From assembly GCA_039972875.1 (NCBI GenBank), contig JBDWMA010000054.1, positions 62,001 to 126,000 on the forward strand: a stretch of 64,000 nucleotides of DNA, given 5' to 3'. The notes beneath the pieces are model-generated. The model saw nothing but the letters and a program-made list of their open reading frames with translations, ran no database searches and had not been told where the DNA came from. This stretch comes from Pseudoruegeria sp039972875. GTDB taxonomy: Bacteria; Pseudomonadota; Alphaproteobacteria; Rhodobacterales; Rhodobacteraceae. A program made the position numbers and the translations under genes. Positions 1-8,496 of the stretch are shown here, one piece after another; the first letter of the stretch is position 1, and the number at the start of each line of letters is the position of its first letter.

Positions 1-47
1 TGCGTGCTCGAGACATCGTTGCAGCCTATGAAGAGGCAACCCGTTAA
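1..47 (+). CDS. C-terminal tail of an upstream gene, probably 2-dehydro-3-deoxy-6-phosphogalactonate aldolase (partial)
   Basis: The frame beginning at base 3 reads RARDIVAAYEEATR and stops at TAA 45-47, one base before the ATG of the next gene. Only 14 residues are visible. They resemble the amphipathic C-terminal helix of KDPGal aldolases (DgoA), and an aldolase would fit the following lactonase and beta-galactosidase genes. The identity is an inference from context; that a coding tail ends here is better supported. Confidence 0.4.
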   Translation, partial: RARDIVAAYEEATR

Positions 48-48
48 G

Positions 49-897
49 ATGAACGATATTCTGTTTGATGACCGTAAAGCCTCACTTGGCGAAGGCCCCT
101 TGTGGCACCCGCAGCGGAAGCAGTTTTTCTGGTTCGATATTTTGGGAAAACAACTGTGCTCTCGGGTTGGCGATACCCCCCTGACTTGGCAATTCGATGA
201 ATTTGTCAGTGCGGCCGGATGGATCGACCAAAGTCGCTTGTTAATTGCTTCGCAAACCAAACTGTTCAGTTTCAACGTCGATACATGTGAAAGCATCGAT
301 GTTGCCCCACTCGAGGCCAAAGACAGCCGGACACGGTCAAATGATGGCCGCGCGGATCCTTGGGGTGGGTTCTGGATTGGCACAATGGGGATCAATGCAG
401 AATATGAAGCAGGGGCGATCCACCGGTATTACAAGGGTGAGCTGCGCCTGCTGTTTCCCGAAATCACCATTTCTAATTCCATTTGCTTTTCGCCGGATCG
501 GCTGTACGCCTATTTCGTCGATACCGACATCGGCATCATTCAACGCCAAACGCTGCGGCCTGACACAGGCTGGCCGACTGGCCCCGCTGAGGACTGGCTT
601 GATCTAGGCGCAGATGGCTTAAATCCGGACGGCTCTGTCGTTGATGCAAATGGTAATTTTTGGAACGCACAATGGGGCGCAGGACGGGTCGCATGCTACA
701 ATCCCGGCGGCACTTTATTACGGACGGTGTCCTTTCCAGCAACACAAACCAGTTGCCTTGCCTTTGGAGGAGAAGACGGCACCGATCTCTATGTGACGAC
801 TGCGGCTGTTGGTCTGCCTGACGAGGCCCCTGCGGGTCAAACGTTTGTCATAAAAGACCTGACCAAGGGCCAGACAGAACATCAGGTAATTCTATGA
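49..897 (+). CDS. SMP-30/gluconolaconase/LRE family lactonase
   Basis: This is a six-bladed propeller lactonase of the SMP-30/gluconolactonase family, 282 residues from ATG 49. The open frame extends upstream, but ATG 49 is one base after the stop of the previous gene, so it is the likely start. Family marks are visible: LGEGPLWHP near the N-terminus with the metal-binding Glu, RSNDGRADPWGGFWIGTMG in the middle and PDGSVVDANGNFW with the Asp ligand. It probably hydrolyses a sugar lactone such as galactonolactone, because the gene overlaps a beta-galactosidase gene by 4 bases and may follow a KDPGal aldolase, which points to an oxidative galactose route. The exact substrate cannot be read from sequence. 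Confidence 0.85.
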   Translation: MNDILFDDRKASLGEGPLWHPQRKQFFWFDILGKQLCSRVGDTPLTWQFDEFVSAAGWIDQSRLLIASQTKLFSFNVDTCESIDVAPLEAKDSRTRSNDGRADPWGGFWIGTMGINAEYEAGAIHRYYKGELRLLFPEITISNSICFSPDRLYAYFVDTDIGIIQRQTLRPDTGWPTGPAEDWLDLGADGLNPDGSVVDANGNFWNAQWGAGRVACYNPGGTLLRTVSFPATQTSCLAFGGEDGTDLYVTTAAVGLPDEAPAGQTFVIKDLTKGQTEHQVIL

Positions 898-2795
898 GCC
901 AAACACTTGGCGTATGCTACTATCCGGAACATTGGCCTGACACCCAATGGGCCGAAGACGCCCAACGTATGGTTGACACGGGTCTGGCATGGGTTCGTAT
1001 CGGGGAATTTGCATGGTCCCGTATGGAACCATCCCCCGGAAATCTGCAATTCGATTGGCTGGATCGCGCAATTGAGGTTCTTGGCAACGCCGGTCTAAAG
1101 GTCATTCTCGGGACACCGACTGCGACGCCCCCGCGCTGGATGCTAACAAAACATTCCGACATGCTTGCAGTAGATGAAAACGGAAATCCGCGTAAATTCG
1201 GTTCGCGTCGGCATTATTCCTTTAGCCACGAAGGCTACCGAGAGGAATGCCGTCGTATCACAACCATTTTAGGGGAACGATACGGCAAAAACCCACATGT
1301 CGTAGCCTGGCAAACCGACAATGAATACGGCTGCCACGACACCGTGCTGTCATATGCCGAATGCGACACCAAAGCCTTTCGCAACTGGCTCGCACAAAAA
1401 TATCAATCAACCGACGCGTTGAACCGCGCTTGGGGCAATATCTTTTGGTCGATGGAATACGCCAGTTTTGATGAGATCGATTTGCCCAATCTCACCGTAA
1501 CAGAGGCAAATCCCAGCCATGTGCTGGCCTACCGCCGTTTTGCCTCTGATATGGTTGTCGAATTCAACCGTATTCAAGCGCAGATTTTACGTCGTTTTAC
1601 CAATGCGCCACTGATCCACAATTACATGGGTCGGGTCACGGAGTTTGACCATTTCGCCGTGGGCGCAGATCTTGATATCGCCAGTTGGGACAGTTATCCG
1701 ATTGGGTTCTTATCTGACCGTCTCGAAGGATCAGATGAACACAAGGCAAGGTTCCTACGTCAGGGCGATCCGGATATGCAGGCCTTTCACCATGATCTGT
1801 ACCGCAGCGTCGGCAAAGGGCGGTGGTGGGTGATGGAACAACAGCCAGGCCCGGTAAATTGGGCCCCTTACAACCCAGCTCCCCTACCGGGCATGATGCG
1901 CCTATGGGCGTGGGAGGCTTTTGCCCATGGAGCCGAAACCGTTTGTTATTTTCGATGGCGACAAGCCCCCTTTGCACAGGAACAACTGCACGCAGGGTTG
2001 CTGCGCCCCGATAGTATCGCATCGCCGGCCCTCGCCGAAGCTGCCCAAGTTGCCGAAGAACTTAACTCTTTACCCGCCCAACAGACCGCCAAAGCATCGG
2101 TTGCGCTGGTCTTTGATTACGTCTCAGCTTGGGCATGGGATGTTCAGCCGCAAGGAGCGGATTTTGACTATTTCCGTCTATGCTTTGCGTTTTACCGAGC
2201 ATTGCGCCGGGCTGGATTATCAGTCGACATCTTGTCGCCAGATGTCACAGATTTATCCGACTACAAACTAATTCTTGCCCCCGGCGTATTGAATTTCACC
2301 GATGCGTTTAAATCTGCCCTCACGAATTTCAAGGGTACCGCATTGATAGGGCCACGCAGCAACAGCAAAACACCTGAGTTGGATATTCCGGTCCCAATGC
2401 CTCCTGCATTGAATGGACTCGACGCGGTGATCACCCAGGTCGAGAGTTTTCCTCCAAACAGTGACATCAAGCTCACCAATGGCGGTCGATTTTTGCACTG
2501 GTTTGAGCACATAGAAAGCACGGCGGAAGTCGTTCTTGCAACGCAAAGCGGACAACCGGCCCTCATCAAATCCGGGGCAATTCATTACCTTGCGGGCTGG
2601 CCGGATGATAACACCCTCACCCGTTTGATTAAGGATCAATGCGATGATCTTGGTATTGAGACCCTAAATTTGCCCGATGGCCTGCGTGTAAGGGACACTG
2701 CCTCCCACCGGTTTTTCATCAACTATGCACCAGAAACCCTGCATTTTGAAGGGCGCGATATCGCGTCTGCGGATGTGGTCTGGGTCAAACTGTAA
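894..2795 (+). CDS. beta-galactosidase, glycoside hydrolase family 42
   Basis: A 633-residue GH42 beta-galactosidase with no signal peptide, so probably cytoplasmic. The N-terminal TIM barrel opens with YYPEHWP. The acid/base Glu lies in the WQTDNEYGCH motif (about E144) and the nucleophile Glu in WVMEQQPG (about E315). The length and the trailing trimerisation (about 390-580) and small C-terminal domains fit the family. Its ATG overlaps the lactonase stop (ATGA), so the two are translationally coupled. Released galactose would feed the oxidative galactonate pathway suggested by the neighbour. Members also act on galacto-oligosaccharides or alpha-L-arabinosides, so the natural substrate is open. 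Confidence 0.92.
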   Translation: MSQTLGVCYYPEHWPDTQWAEDAQRMVDTGLAWVRIGEFAWSRMEPSPGNLQFDWLDRAIEVLGNAGLKVILGTPTATPPRWMLTKHSDMLAVDENGNPRKFGSRRHYSFSHEGYREECRRITTILGERYGKNPHVVAWQTDNEYGCHDTVLSYAECDTKAFRNWLAQKYQSTDALNRAWGNIFWSMEYASFDEIDLPNLTVTEANPSHVLAYRRFASDMVVEFNRIQAQILRRFTNAPLIHNYMGRVTEFDHFAVGADLDIASWDSYPIGFLSDRLEGSDEHKARFLRQGDPDMQAFHHDLYRSVGKGRWWVMEQQPGPVNWAPYNPAPLPGMMRLWAWEAFAHGAETVCYFRWRQAPFAQEQLHAGLLRPDSIASPALAEAAQVAEELNSLPAQQTAKASVALVFDYVSAWAWDVQPQGADFDYFRLCFAFYRALRRAGLSVDILSPDVTDLSDYKLILAPGVLNFTDAFKSALTNFKGTALIGPRSNSKTPELDIPVPMPPALNGLDAVITQVESFPPNSDIKLTNGGRFLHWFEHIESTAEVVLATQSGQPALIKSGAIHYLAGWPDDNTLTRLIKDQCDDLGIETLNLPDGLRVRDTASHRFFINYAPETLHFEGRDIASADVVWVKL

Positions 2796-2920
2796 GAGGC
2801 ATCAGCGACGGCGGCGCACTGACGTTCTGTCGCCTCTTGCCACGGCGCGCTGTACCGGCAAAGATATTTTTGCTAATAAAATGAGGCACTAATCCCTTTC
2901 CCGCCAAAGGTGGAATTCGT

Positions 2921-3841
2921 TTGTCCTACGTCAACAACATCAAAATGTTCGTCCGTGTCTATGAGTTAGGCAACATGAGCGCCGCAGCCCGTGATCAGCG
3001 CACCTCGCCCGCTGTGGCCTCGTCTCGGATTGCAGAACTGGAAAAACACCTTGGCGTGCGGTTGTTCAATCGGACAACACGGGCACTGCAACCCACCGAA
3101 AATGGTCAGTTATTTTACAATGGCGCCACTGGAATACTCGAGGCAATCTCAGCCGCAGAGGCAGAAATCATCGACGCCAATCAAAACCCACGCGGAACGG
3201 TTTATCTTGCGGCTCCCTTGGGAGTTGGGCGTCGCCTTATTGCGCCTCATGTTCCGACCTTCAAAGAAGAAAACCCGTTAATTGATGTGCGTATGCGCCT
3301 GTCGGACCGCCAAGTAGATTTGACCGGCGAAGGACTGGACGTGGCCTTTCACATGGGCCCGTTAGAGGACAGCAATTTGAAAATGCGGGTCTTAGCGGAT
3401 TGCCCGCGATTACTGTGCGCTGCACCGGATTACATTGCCCGGCGCGGCATGCCCGAAAATGGAACGGCATTGATTCATGACGACCATGATTGCCTGAACC
3501 TTCGGTTTCCTGGCGCACCTGAATATCAATGGACCTTGCAAACCGGTGATGGTTTACAGCGATACCCGATCTCCGGGCCTTTTGAGTCTGATGACGGCGA
3601 TGTCCTGACTGGCTGGGCGCTCGATGGTCATGGTATCATTATGAAACCAACGTTTGAGGTGATCGATCATATCCGGTCAGGCAGATTGGTCCCGGTTGCA
3701 ACGGCGACCCCACCGACCCCGACGCAACTGGTGTGCCTCTACCCCCATCGTAAACTACGGGAGGCCAAAATCCTGCGGTTCATGGAGTATATTACGGGTC
3801 GCATTCAAAAAGATCTAAATGATCTGATGCGCGAAAACTGA
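2921..3841 (+). CDS. LysR family transcriptional regulator
   Basis: A 306-residue LysR-type regulator. The winged helix-turn-helix occupies about residues 1-60 (MSAAARDQRTSPAVASSRI, then LGVRLFNRTTRALQPTENG) and the rest is the periplasmic-binding-like effector domain. The chosen start is TTG 2921, preceded by AAAGGTGG at about 10 bases; ATG 2945 would cut into the first helix. It follows the galactosidase gene on the same strand after 125 bases and may regulate it, but LysR genes usually act on divergent targets and none lies beside it, so its target is unknown. Confidence 0.9.
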   Translation: MSYVNNIKMFVRVYELGNMSAAARDQRTSPAVASSRIAELEKHLGVRLFNRTTRALQPTENGQLFYNGATGILEAISAAEAEIIDANQNPRGTVYLAAPLGVGRRLIAPHVPTFKEENPLIDVRMRLSDRQVDLTGEGLDVAFHMGPLEDSNLKMRVLADCPRLLCAAPDYIARRGMPENGTALIHDDHDCLNLRFPGAPEYQWTLQTGDGLQRYPISGPFESDDGDVLTGWALDGHGIIMKPTFEVIDHIRSGRLVPVATATPPTPTQLVCLYPHRKLREAKILRFMEYITGRIQKDLNDLMREN

Positions 3842-3904
3842 CCCTAAGCGCTTTGCCACCGTATGTTCCATTGATAACTTGACCAATGCAGATGCAGTTC
3901 TCAC

Positions 3905-3924
3905 TTGTAGCCTATAACCTACAA
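3905..3924. promoter_or_regulatory. inverted repeat upstream of the IalB-like gene
   Basis: TTGTAG and CTACAA flank an 8-base centre containing TATAAC. The element lies 17 bases before the ATG at 3942. It may be an operator overlapping a -10 box. No matching -35 box at good spacing was seen. Confidence 0.3.
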
Positions 3925-3941
3925 CCCAAGAGGTATCCAAA

Positions 3942-4445
3942 ATGTCCCCTTATAAAATCGCACTGTCAGCAGCTGCATTGACTGTTATGTCCTTTTCCGC
4001 CGCTTTGGCAGAAGGTTATGAGAAGTTTGGTGAAGTCGAATCGTGGAAGGTCTTCGCCGATCTTGAGAAAAAATCCTGCTTAATCGAACGCTCCGATGTT
4101 GCCGGTAGCGTTGTACAAATGGGTCTCACTGAGGACCGCGGGGTTGGCTATGTCGGTGTCTTTACCAGCGCGGAAACCAACATCAAAAAAGGCGACGAAA
4201 CCGCTGTTGCAATCCTAATCGGAGAGCATGTTTACACTGGCGAGGCCACCGGCATGAAAGGCAACATCACCGAAGGTTACAGCGGTGGATACGTGTTGTC
4301 GGATGATCCTCAATTTTTAGAAGATATCGAACAACAGCATGAAATGATCGTATTTCCAGACACCGATTACTTTTTCATCGTTGATCTAACTGGCACGAAA
4401 AAAGCCATCGAAATGGCAAGAGAATGCAACGCTAGCTTATTGTAA
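3942..4445 (+). CDS. exported protein resembling invasion associated locus B (IalB) family
   Basis: A 167-residue protein with a clear Sec signal peptide (about residues 1-23, cleavage after SAALA). The mature part, with KSCLIERSDVAG and a late Cys in RECNASLL, resembles small periplasmic proteins of the IalB family that are common in Rhodobacterales. The two cysteines could form a disulfide in the periplasm. The function is unknown. It stands alone between a LysR gene and a convergent gene. Confidence is high for an exported protein and moderate for the family. Confidence 0.7.
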   Translation: MSPYKIALSAAALTVMSFSAALAEGYEKFGEVESWKVFADLEKKSCLIERSDVAGSVVQMGLTEDRGVGYVGVFTSAETNIKKGDETAVAILIGEHVYTGEATGMKGNITEGYSGGYVLSDDPQFLEDIEQQHEMIVFPDTDYFFIVDLTGTKKAIEMARECNASLL

Positions 4446-4473
4446 CAAATTGGGCGCTGTCTCGGCGGCGTCT

Positions 4474-5154
4474 TTACCGTTCCAGTACGGACAACGGCAA
4501 TGCGCGGATATTTTTTTGTTTTGCGCTCCATAGGAACCATTCTAAATCGTCTGGGCGCATGTGTTCTGCACTATTTGCGTCCTCCGACCGACAAATCCCG
4601 TTTCCTGAGAAAACGCTTAAACCCGTACGATTGAGGGTCTGTCGAAAACATTTTTGATAATAATCTTCGGTCAAGGTTCCATCAGACCCCATATTCAAGC
4701 TGCCCATACAATCCACAACGTTCTGCGCAGCTTTGTGGTAAACACGCCCCCCCGGTCGTCCTGCAGGAGGGAGGCGACGTAACACGCCAAATTGAGTCAG
4801 AAGGGGGATGACCAGACGTTGTTCAATCTCTTCCGCGGGGCACGCAAAACAGCGCACCCTAAATCCAAAATCTGAAAAGGTTTGCAAACCAGATTTAACC
4901 TCATTTTTCAGATAATCCCGAGGCGTCTTCTTTTGTAGATATTCCGCAAAGCTGCCGTCGACCTGCCCCATCATGCCAATTTCGTGCCCATCTCCTTGTA
5001 GCAAACGCAAGGACTCTGTCGTGGCATCATTCAATTGATCCGGGGTCACGAAAAACGTAGCTCGCACTTGATATGTCGCAAAAAGCCCACGCGCCATCCG
5101 CCATTGGGCGATGTGGGGTCCATCAAAGGTCAAAGAAATCGCTGGCACATCCAT
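4474..5154 (-). CDS. polysaccharide-deacetylase-fold (NodB-like) protein with altered metal motif
   Basis: A 226-residue NodB-homology protein. The first motif is SLTFDGPH, where metal-dependent deacetylases have TFDDGP, and the second region reads GHEIGMMGQVDG in place of the usual HSxxH metal pair. ATFFVTP is conserved. The loss of metal ligands recalls PuuE allantoinase, a NodB-fold enzyme that works without metal. The start lies 6 bases after the hiuH stop on the same strand, so the two genes are almost certainly cotranscribed inside the urate degradation island. A role in purine breakdown is more likely than polysaccharide deacetylation, but the reaction is unknown. Confidence 0.75.
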   Translation of the reverse strand: MDVPAISLTFDGPHIAQWRMARGLFATYQVRATFFVTPDQLNDATTESLRLLQGDGHEIGMMGQVDGSFAEYLQKKTPRDYLKNEVKSGLQTFSDFGFRVRCFACPAEEIEQRLVIPLLTQFGVLRRLPPAGRPGGRVYHKAAQNVVDCMGSLNMGSDGTLTEDYYQKCFRQTLNRTGLSVFSGNGICRSEDANSAEHMRPDDLEWFLWSAKQKNIRALPLSVLER

Positions 5155-5160
5155 GGAACT

Positions 5161-5526
5161 TTAGCTGCCTCTATAGGTCGAATAACCAAACGGCGAGAGT
5201 AACAGTGGAACGTGGTAATGGGAATCGGCATCATTGATTCCAAATCGGATCGGAATTTGGTCCAAGAACTTTACATCGTCATCATTCAGGCCATGTTTCT
5301 CTAAATATGCACCGGTAAAAAAAATCAGCTCATATTGCCCAGCTTTGAATGCCTTGGATCCAAGAATCGGCGCATCGGTCCGGCCATCGGCATTGGTGAT
5401 CATGGTCGCAATCTTTTTATGGCTGTTGCCGCTGACGCGGTACAAATCGATTTCGATCCCCTCTGCGGGCACACCTCGGGCCGTGTCCAGCACATGTGTC
5501 GACAGAAACCCAGTGGCGTTATTCAT
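5161..5526 (-). CDS. hiuH: 5-hydroxyisourate hydrolase (transthyretin-like)
   Basis: This transthyretin-like enzyme hydrolyses 5-hydroxyisourate to OHCU, the step after urate oxidation. It is 121 residues from the Met of MNNATGFLSTHVLDTARG; an in-frame ATG lies nine codons earlier, but AAGGATC precedes the chosen start at good spacing. Diagnostic features are the N-terminal STHVLDTARG with its catalytic His, an internal Arg/His region (SHYHVPLLLSPFGYSTYRGS) and the C-terminal YRGS signature. It is divergent from the PuuE-UraD gene, which catalyses the next two steps, and upstream of the NodB-like gene. Confidence 0.95.
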   Translation of the reverse strand: MNNATGFLSTHVLDTARGVPAEGIEIDLYRVSGNSHKKIATMITNADGRTDAPILGSKAFKAGQYELIFFTGAYLEKHGLNDDDVKFLDQIPIRFGINDADSHYHVPLLLSPFGYSTYRGS

Positions 5527-5684
5527 ACTTTGATCCTTTTGTGACAGGCTCATCCCACCAATTGCCTAGAAAACCGTCAAGATACGCATGATTTTCGATC
5601 TGGAAAGTCCTTCAACCTTTTTTTGAAAAAATTACAGTTCGCAATGGATTACAAGCAGAAACAAATAACAGGAGATGCAGACCG

Positions 5685-7103
5685 TTGAACCGTTATCCAC
5701 GAAATATGGCAGGCTATGGCCCGACCCCTCCCGATGCCAACTGGCCGGGTGGTGCTAAAATTGCCGTGCAATTTGTCCTGAACTACGAAGAGGGCGGCGA
5801 AAACAACGTGTTGCATGGGGATGCCGCCTCCGAGGCATTTCTTTCTGAAATCGTCGGGGCGGCTCAGTGGCCGGGACAGCGTCACTGGAACATGGAATCC
5901 ATCTACGAATACGGTGCACGGTCCGGGTTTTGGCGACTACACCGGTTGTTTAACGAAAAGAAAATCCCTGTAACGGTTTATGGGGTTGCCACGGCCTTGG
6001 CCCGCTCCCCTGTTCAGGTGGCGGCCATGCAGGATTCAGACTGGGAAATCGCAAGTCATGGTCTGAAATGGGTAGAACACAAGGATATGTCCGCCCAAGA
6101 TGAAAGTGCCGCCATACAAGAGGCGATTGCCTTGCACACAGAGGTTACTGGAGAACGCCCGCGTGGCTGGTATACAGGACGGTGCTCGTTGAACACGGTG
6201 GCCCTTGTCGCGCATGAAGGTGGCTTTGATTATATCAGTGACACTTATGACGACGACCTACCCTATTGGCAGTCGATCAACGGGCGCGATCAACTGATCA
6301 TCCCCTATACGTTGGATGCCAATGACATGCGGTTTGCGACACCGCAGGGGTTTAACACTGGCGAGCAGTTTTATACCTACCTCAAAGACAGCTTTGATGC
6401 CCTCTATGCCGAGGGTCAGTCAGGGGCGGCCAAAATGATGTCGATCGGTCTGCATTGTCGTTTGATCGGACGCCCCGGCCGCGTGCAAGCTCTGCGCCGG
6501 TTTATCGAATACGCCCAGAGCCACACAGATGTTTGGTTTCCTCGTCGCATCGATATTGCGAAACATTGGGCCACAAAACACCCGGCCCCAACCACTGTTG
6601 AGCGCCCAACTGACATGACACAAAGACGGTTCATTGAATGCTATGGCAGCATTTTCGAACATTCCCCTTGGATTGCTCAAGGTGCCCATGGATTAGAACT
6701 TGGCCCCTCGCATGATACGGCTCTTGGCCTGCACAATGCGCTTTGTCGGGTATTTCGGTCCGCATCAAAGGAACAACGCCTAAGCGTTCTGACTGCCCAC
6801 CCTGACCTTGCTGGTAAACTAGCTGCGGCCAAACGTCTAACGGCGGAATCCACGGCCGAACAAGCCGGAGCAGGACTGGATTCCTTAACTGATGCCGAAC
6901 GTGCCACCTTTACAGATTTGAACACCTGCTACGTTGAGAAACACGGGTTTCCCTTTATCATTGCCGTTCGTGATCACGACAAGCAAAGCATTCTAAATGC
7001 TTTTCATCAACGGCTGGAAAATGATGGTGACGTAGAATTCTGTGCTGCTTGCAAACAGGTAGAGCGGATCGCGCTCCATCGATTGAAAGACATGTTGCCA
7101 TGA
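5685..7103 (+). CDS. puuE: allantoinase PuuE fused to OHCU decarboxylase UraD
   Basis: A 472-residue bifunctional enzyme. Residues 1 to about 305 are the cofactor-independent allantoinase PuuE (NMAGYGPTPPDANWPGGA, ASHGLKWVEH at about 123, GWYTGRCSLNT at about 161). Residues from about 312 are OHCU decarboxylase (FIECYGSIFEHSPWIA at 316-331, AHPDLAGKLA at 371-380, then EQAGAGLDSL and EKHGFPFIIAVR). It converts OHCU to (S)-allantoin and opens the ring to allantoate. The start is TTG 5685 behind an AGGAG box. The stop overlaps the ATG of the next gene (ATGA). The fusion order does not follow the order of the reactions, but such fusions are known in alphaproteobacteria. Confidence 0.93.
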   Translation: MNRYPRNMAGYGPTPPDANWPGGAKIAVQFVLNYEEGGENNVLHGDAASEAFLSEIVGAAQWPGQRHWNMESIYEYGARSGFWRLHRLFNEKKIPVTVYGVATALARSPVQVAAMQDSDWEIASHGLKWVEHKDMSAQDESAAIQEAIALHTEVTGERPRGWYTGRCSLNTVALVAHEGGFDYISDTYDDDLPYWQSINGRDQLIIPYTLDANDMRFATPQGFNTGEQFYTYLKDSFDALYAEGQSGAAKMMSIGLHCRLIGRPGRVQALRRFIEYAQSHTDVWFPRRIDIAKHWATKHPAPTTVERPTDMTQRRFIECYGSIFEHSPWIAQGAHGLELGPSHDTALGLHNALCRVFRSASKEQRLSVLTAHPDLAGKLAAAKRLTAESTAEQAGAGLDSLTDAERATFTDLNTCYVEKHGFPFIIAVRDHDKQSILNAFHQRLENDGDVEFCAACKQVERIALHRLKDMLP

Positions 7104-7918
7104 CAAAATACGCTTCTGCGCCCGGCGGGTTGCCCGCACAATCCAGTCTGACTACATCTCGCGCGGTGTTCACCAATTCTTATGCCGTGATCCCCGCCGA
7201 TGTCATGACTGACATTGTGACATCGAACCTTCCGTTCTGGAATGACACGCGCGCTTGGATCATCGCCCGCCCCATGTCTGGTTTTGCTGAAACTTTTGCA
7301 CAATACGTCATGGAAACCGCCCCTGGTGGCGGTTCCCAACATCCCGAACCAGATGCTGATGCACAGGCCGTGCTTTTGGTGACAGAGGGAGATATGACCC
7401 TGACCATCGACGCAACAGAACATACGTTGAGCGCTGGAGGGTACGCCTATATTCCCGCAGGTGCCGTGTGGACCGTTCTAAATACTGGGGCCGGCCTGCT
7501 AAAATTCCACTGGGTACGCAAACGCTACGAAGCCGTTGCCGGAATTGATGCACCCTCCGCTTTTGTCACACGCGATCAAGACCACACGCCCCAACCTATG
7601 CCCGAAACCGAGGGTCGCTGGGCCACCACCCGGTTTGTCGATGCCTCTGACATGGGGCATGATATGCAAGTCAACATCGTGACATTTCAACCCGGCGGCG
7701 TGATCCCATTTCCAGAAACACATGTCATGGAGCACGGCCTCTACGTGCTTGAAGGCAAGGCAAATTATCTGCTGAACAAAGAATGGATCGAAGTACAGGC
7801 CGGTGATTTCATGTGGCTGCGTGCCTTTTGCCCCCAAGCTTGCTACGCCTCTGGGCCCGGCCCCTTTCGGTATCTGCTTTACAAAGATATCAACCGGCAC
7901 CCGAAATTGGGGCTCTGA
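7100..7918 (+). CDS. allE: (S)-ureidoglycine aminohydrolase, bicupin
   Basis: A 272-residue bicupin. The ATG at 7100 overlaps the puuE stop, and a longer open frame upstream is only read-through of that gene. The N-terminus PGGLPAQSSLTTSRAVFTNSYAVIPADV is typical of YlbA/AllE proteins. The C-terminal cupin carries the Mn-binding set (ETHVMEHGLYVLEG with His and Glu residues) and the family end KDINRHPKLGL. The enzyme releases ammonia from (S)-ureidoglycine to give ureidoglycolate. Its substrate would come from an allantoate amidohydrolase, which is not in this window. Confidence 0.93.
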   Translation: MTKYASAPGGLPAQSSLTTSRAVFTNSYAVIPADVMTDIVTSNLPFWNDTRAWIIARPMSGFAETFAQYVMETAPGGGSQHPEPDADAQAVLLVTEGDMTLTIDATEHTLSAGGYAYIPAGAVWTVLNTGAGLLKFHWVRKRYEAVAGIDAPSAFVTRDQDHTPQPMPETEGRWATTRFVDASDMGHDMQVNIVTFQPGGVIPFPETHVMEHGLYVLEGKANYLLNKEWIEVQAGDFMWLRAFCPQACYASGPGPFRYLLYKDINRHPKLGL

Positions 7919-7920
7919 GC

Positions 7921-8406
7921 ATGACCGTGATCGCAACTCAACCTTTGACACCCGCAGCCTTTGCCCCGTTCGGAGATGTTCTGGAGGCCACAGGCATCCC
8001 GGTTAAAATCATTAATCAGGGGTTTTGCGAACGGTTCCATGACCGGGCACGAATGGATTTTGGTCAGGGCGGACAAGCTGGTATCAGCCTATTTCAGGCC
8101 AAACCGCGCAAGTTACCCTATACCGTGGATTTACTGGAACGCCACCCTGACGGCTCACAGGCCTTTGTTCCGATGTCTATGGACCCGTTTCTGGTGATAG
8201 TCGCCAACGACATCAATGGCACACCAGGTCAGCCGCTTGCTTTTATGACCACCCCCGGACAAGGCATCAACTTTCATCGCAACATCTGGCACGGCGTTCT
8301 CACCCCCCTGTCAGCACCGGGTCTGTTTGCAGTCATCGACCGCATTGGAAACACACCAAACCTAGAAGAATACAAACTAGAAGCCCCTTATACTATTGAA
8401 AAATAA
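7921..8406 (+). CDS. allA: ureidoglycolate lyase
   Basis: A 161-residue ureidoglycolate lyase that splits (S)-ureidoglycolate into glyoxylate and urea. Visible marks are PLTPAAFAPFGDVLEATG near the N-terminus, ISLFQAKPRKLPYTVDLLERHP, and the catalytic cupin segment GQGINFHRNIWHGVLTPL near the C-terminus. Only two bases separate it from the aminohydrolase gene, so it is the last enzyme gene of the operon. Urea would need a urease elsewhere in the genome. Confidence 0.94.
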   Translation: MTVIATQPLTPAAFAPFGDVLEATGIPVKIINQGFCERFHDRARMDFGQGGQAGISLFQAKPRKLPYTVDLLERHPDGSQAFVPMSMDPFLVIVANDINGTPGQPLAFMTTPGQGINFHRNIWHGVLTPLSAPGLFAVIDRIGNTPNLEEYKLEAPYTIEK

Positions 8407-8496
8407 TAAAAGAGCGGGACACCCCGCCACCCAAGTCTAACGAAGGCTGATGAAAAGTGCTCCCGTAGCGGACGCATATAATAAACGGAGAGGGTT

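Noticed and set aside
2794..2838. AAGAGGC/GCCTCTT inverted repeat after the GH42 gene as terminator
   Set aside because: Only 7 bp with a 31-base loop and no T-run.
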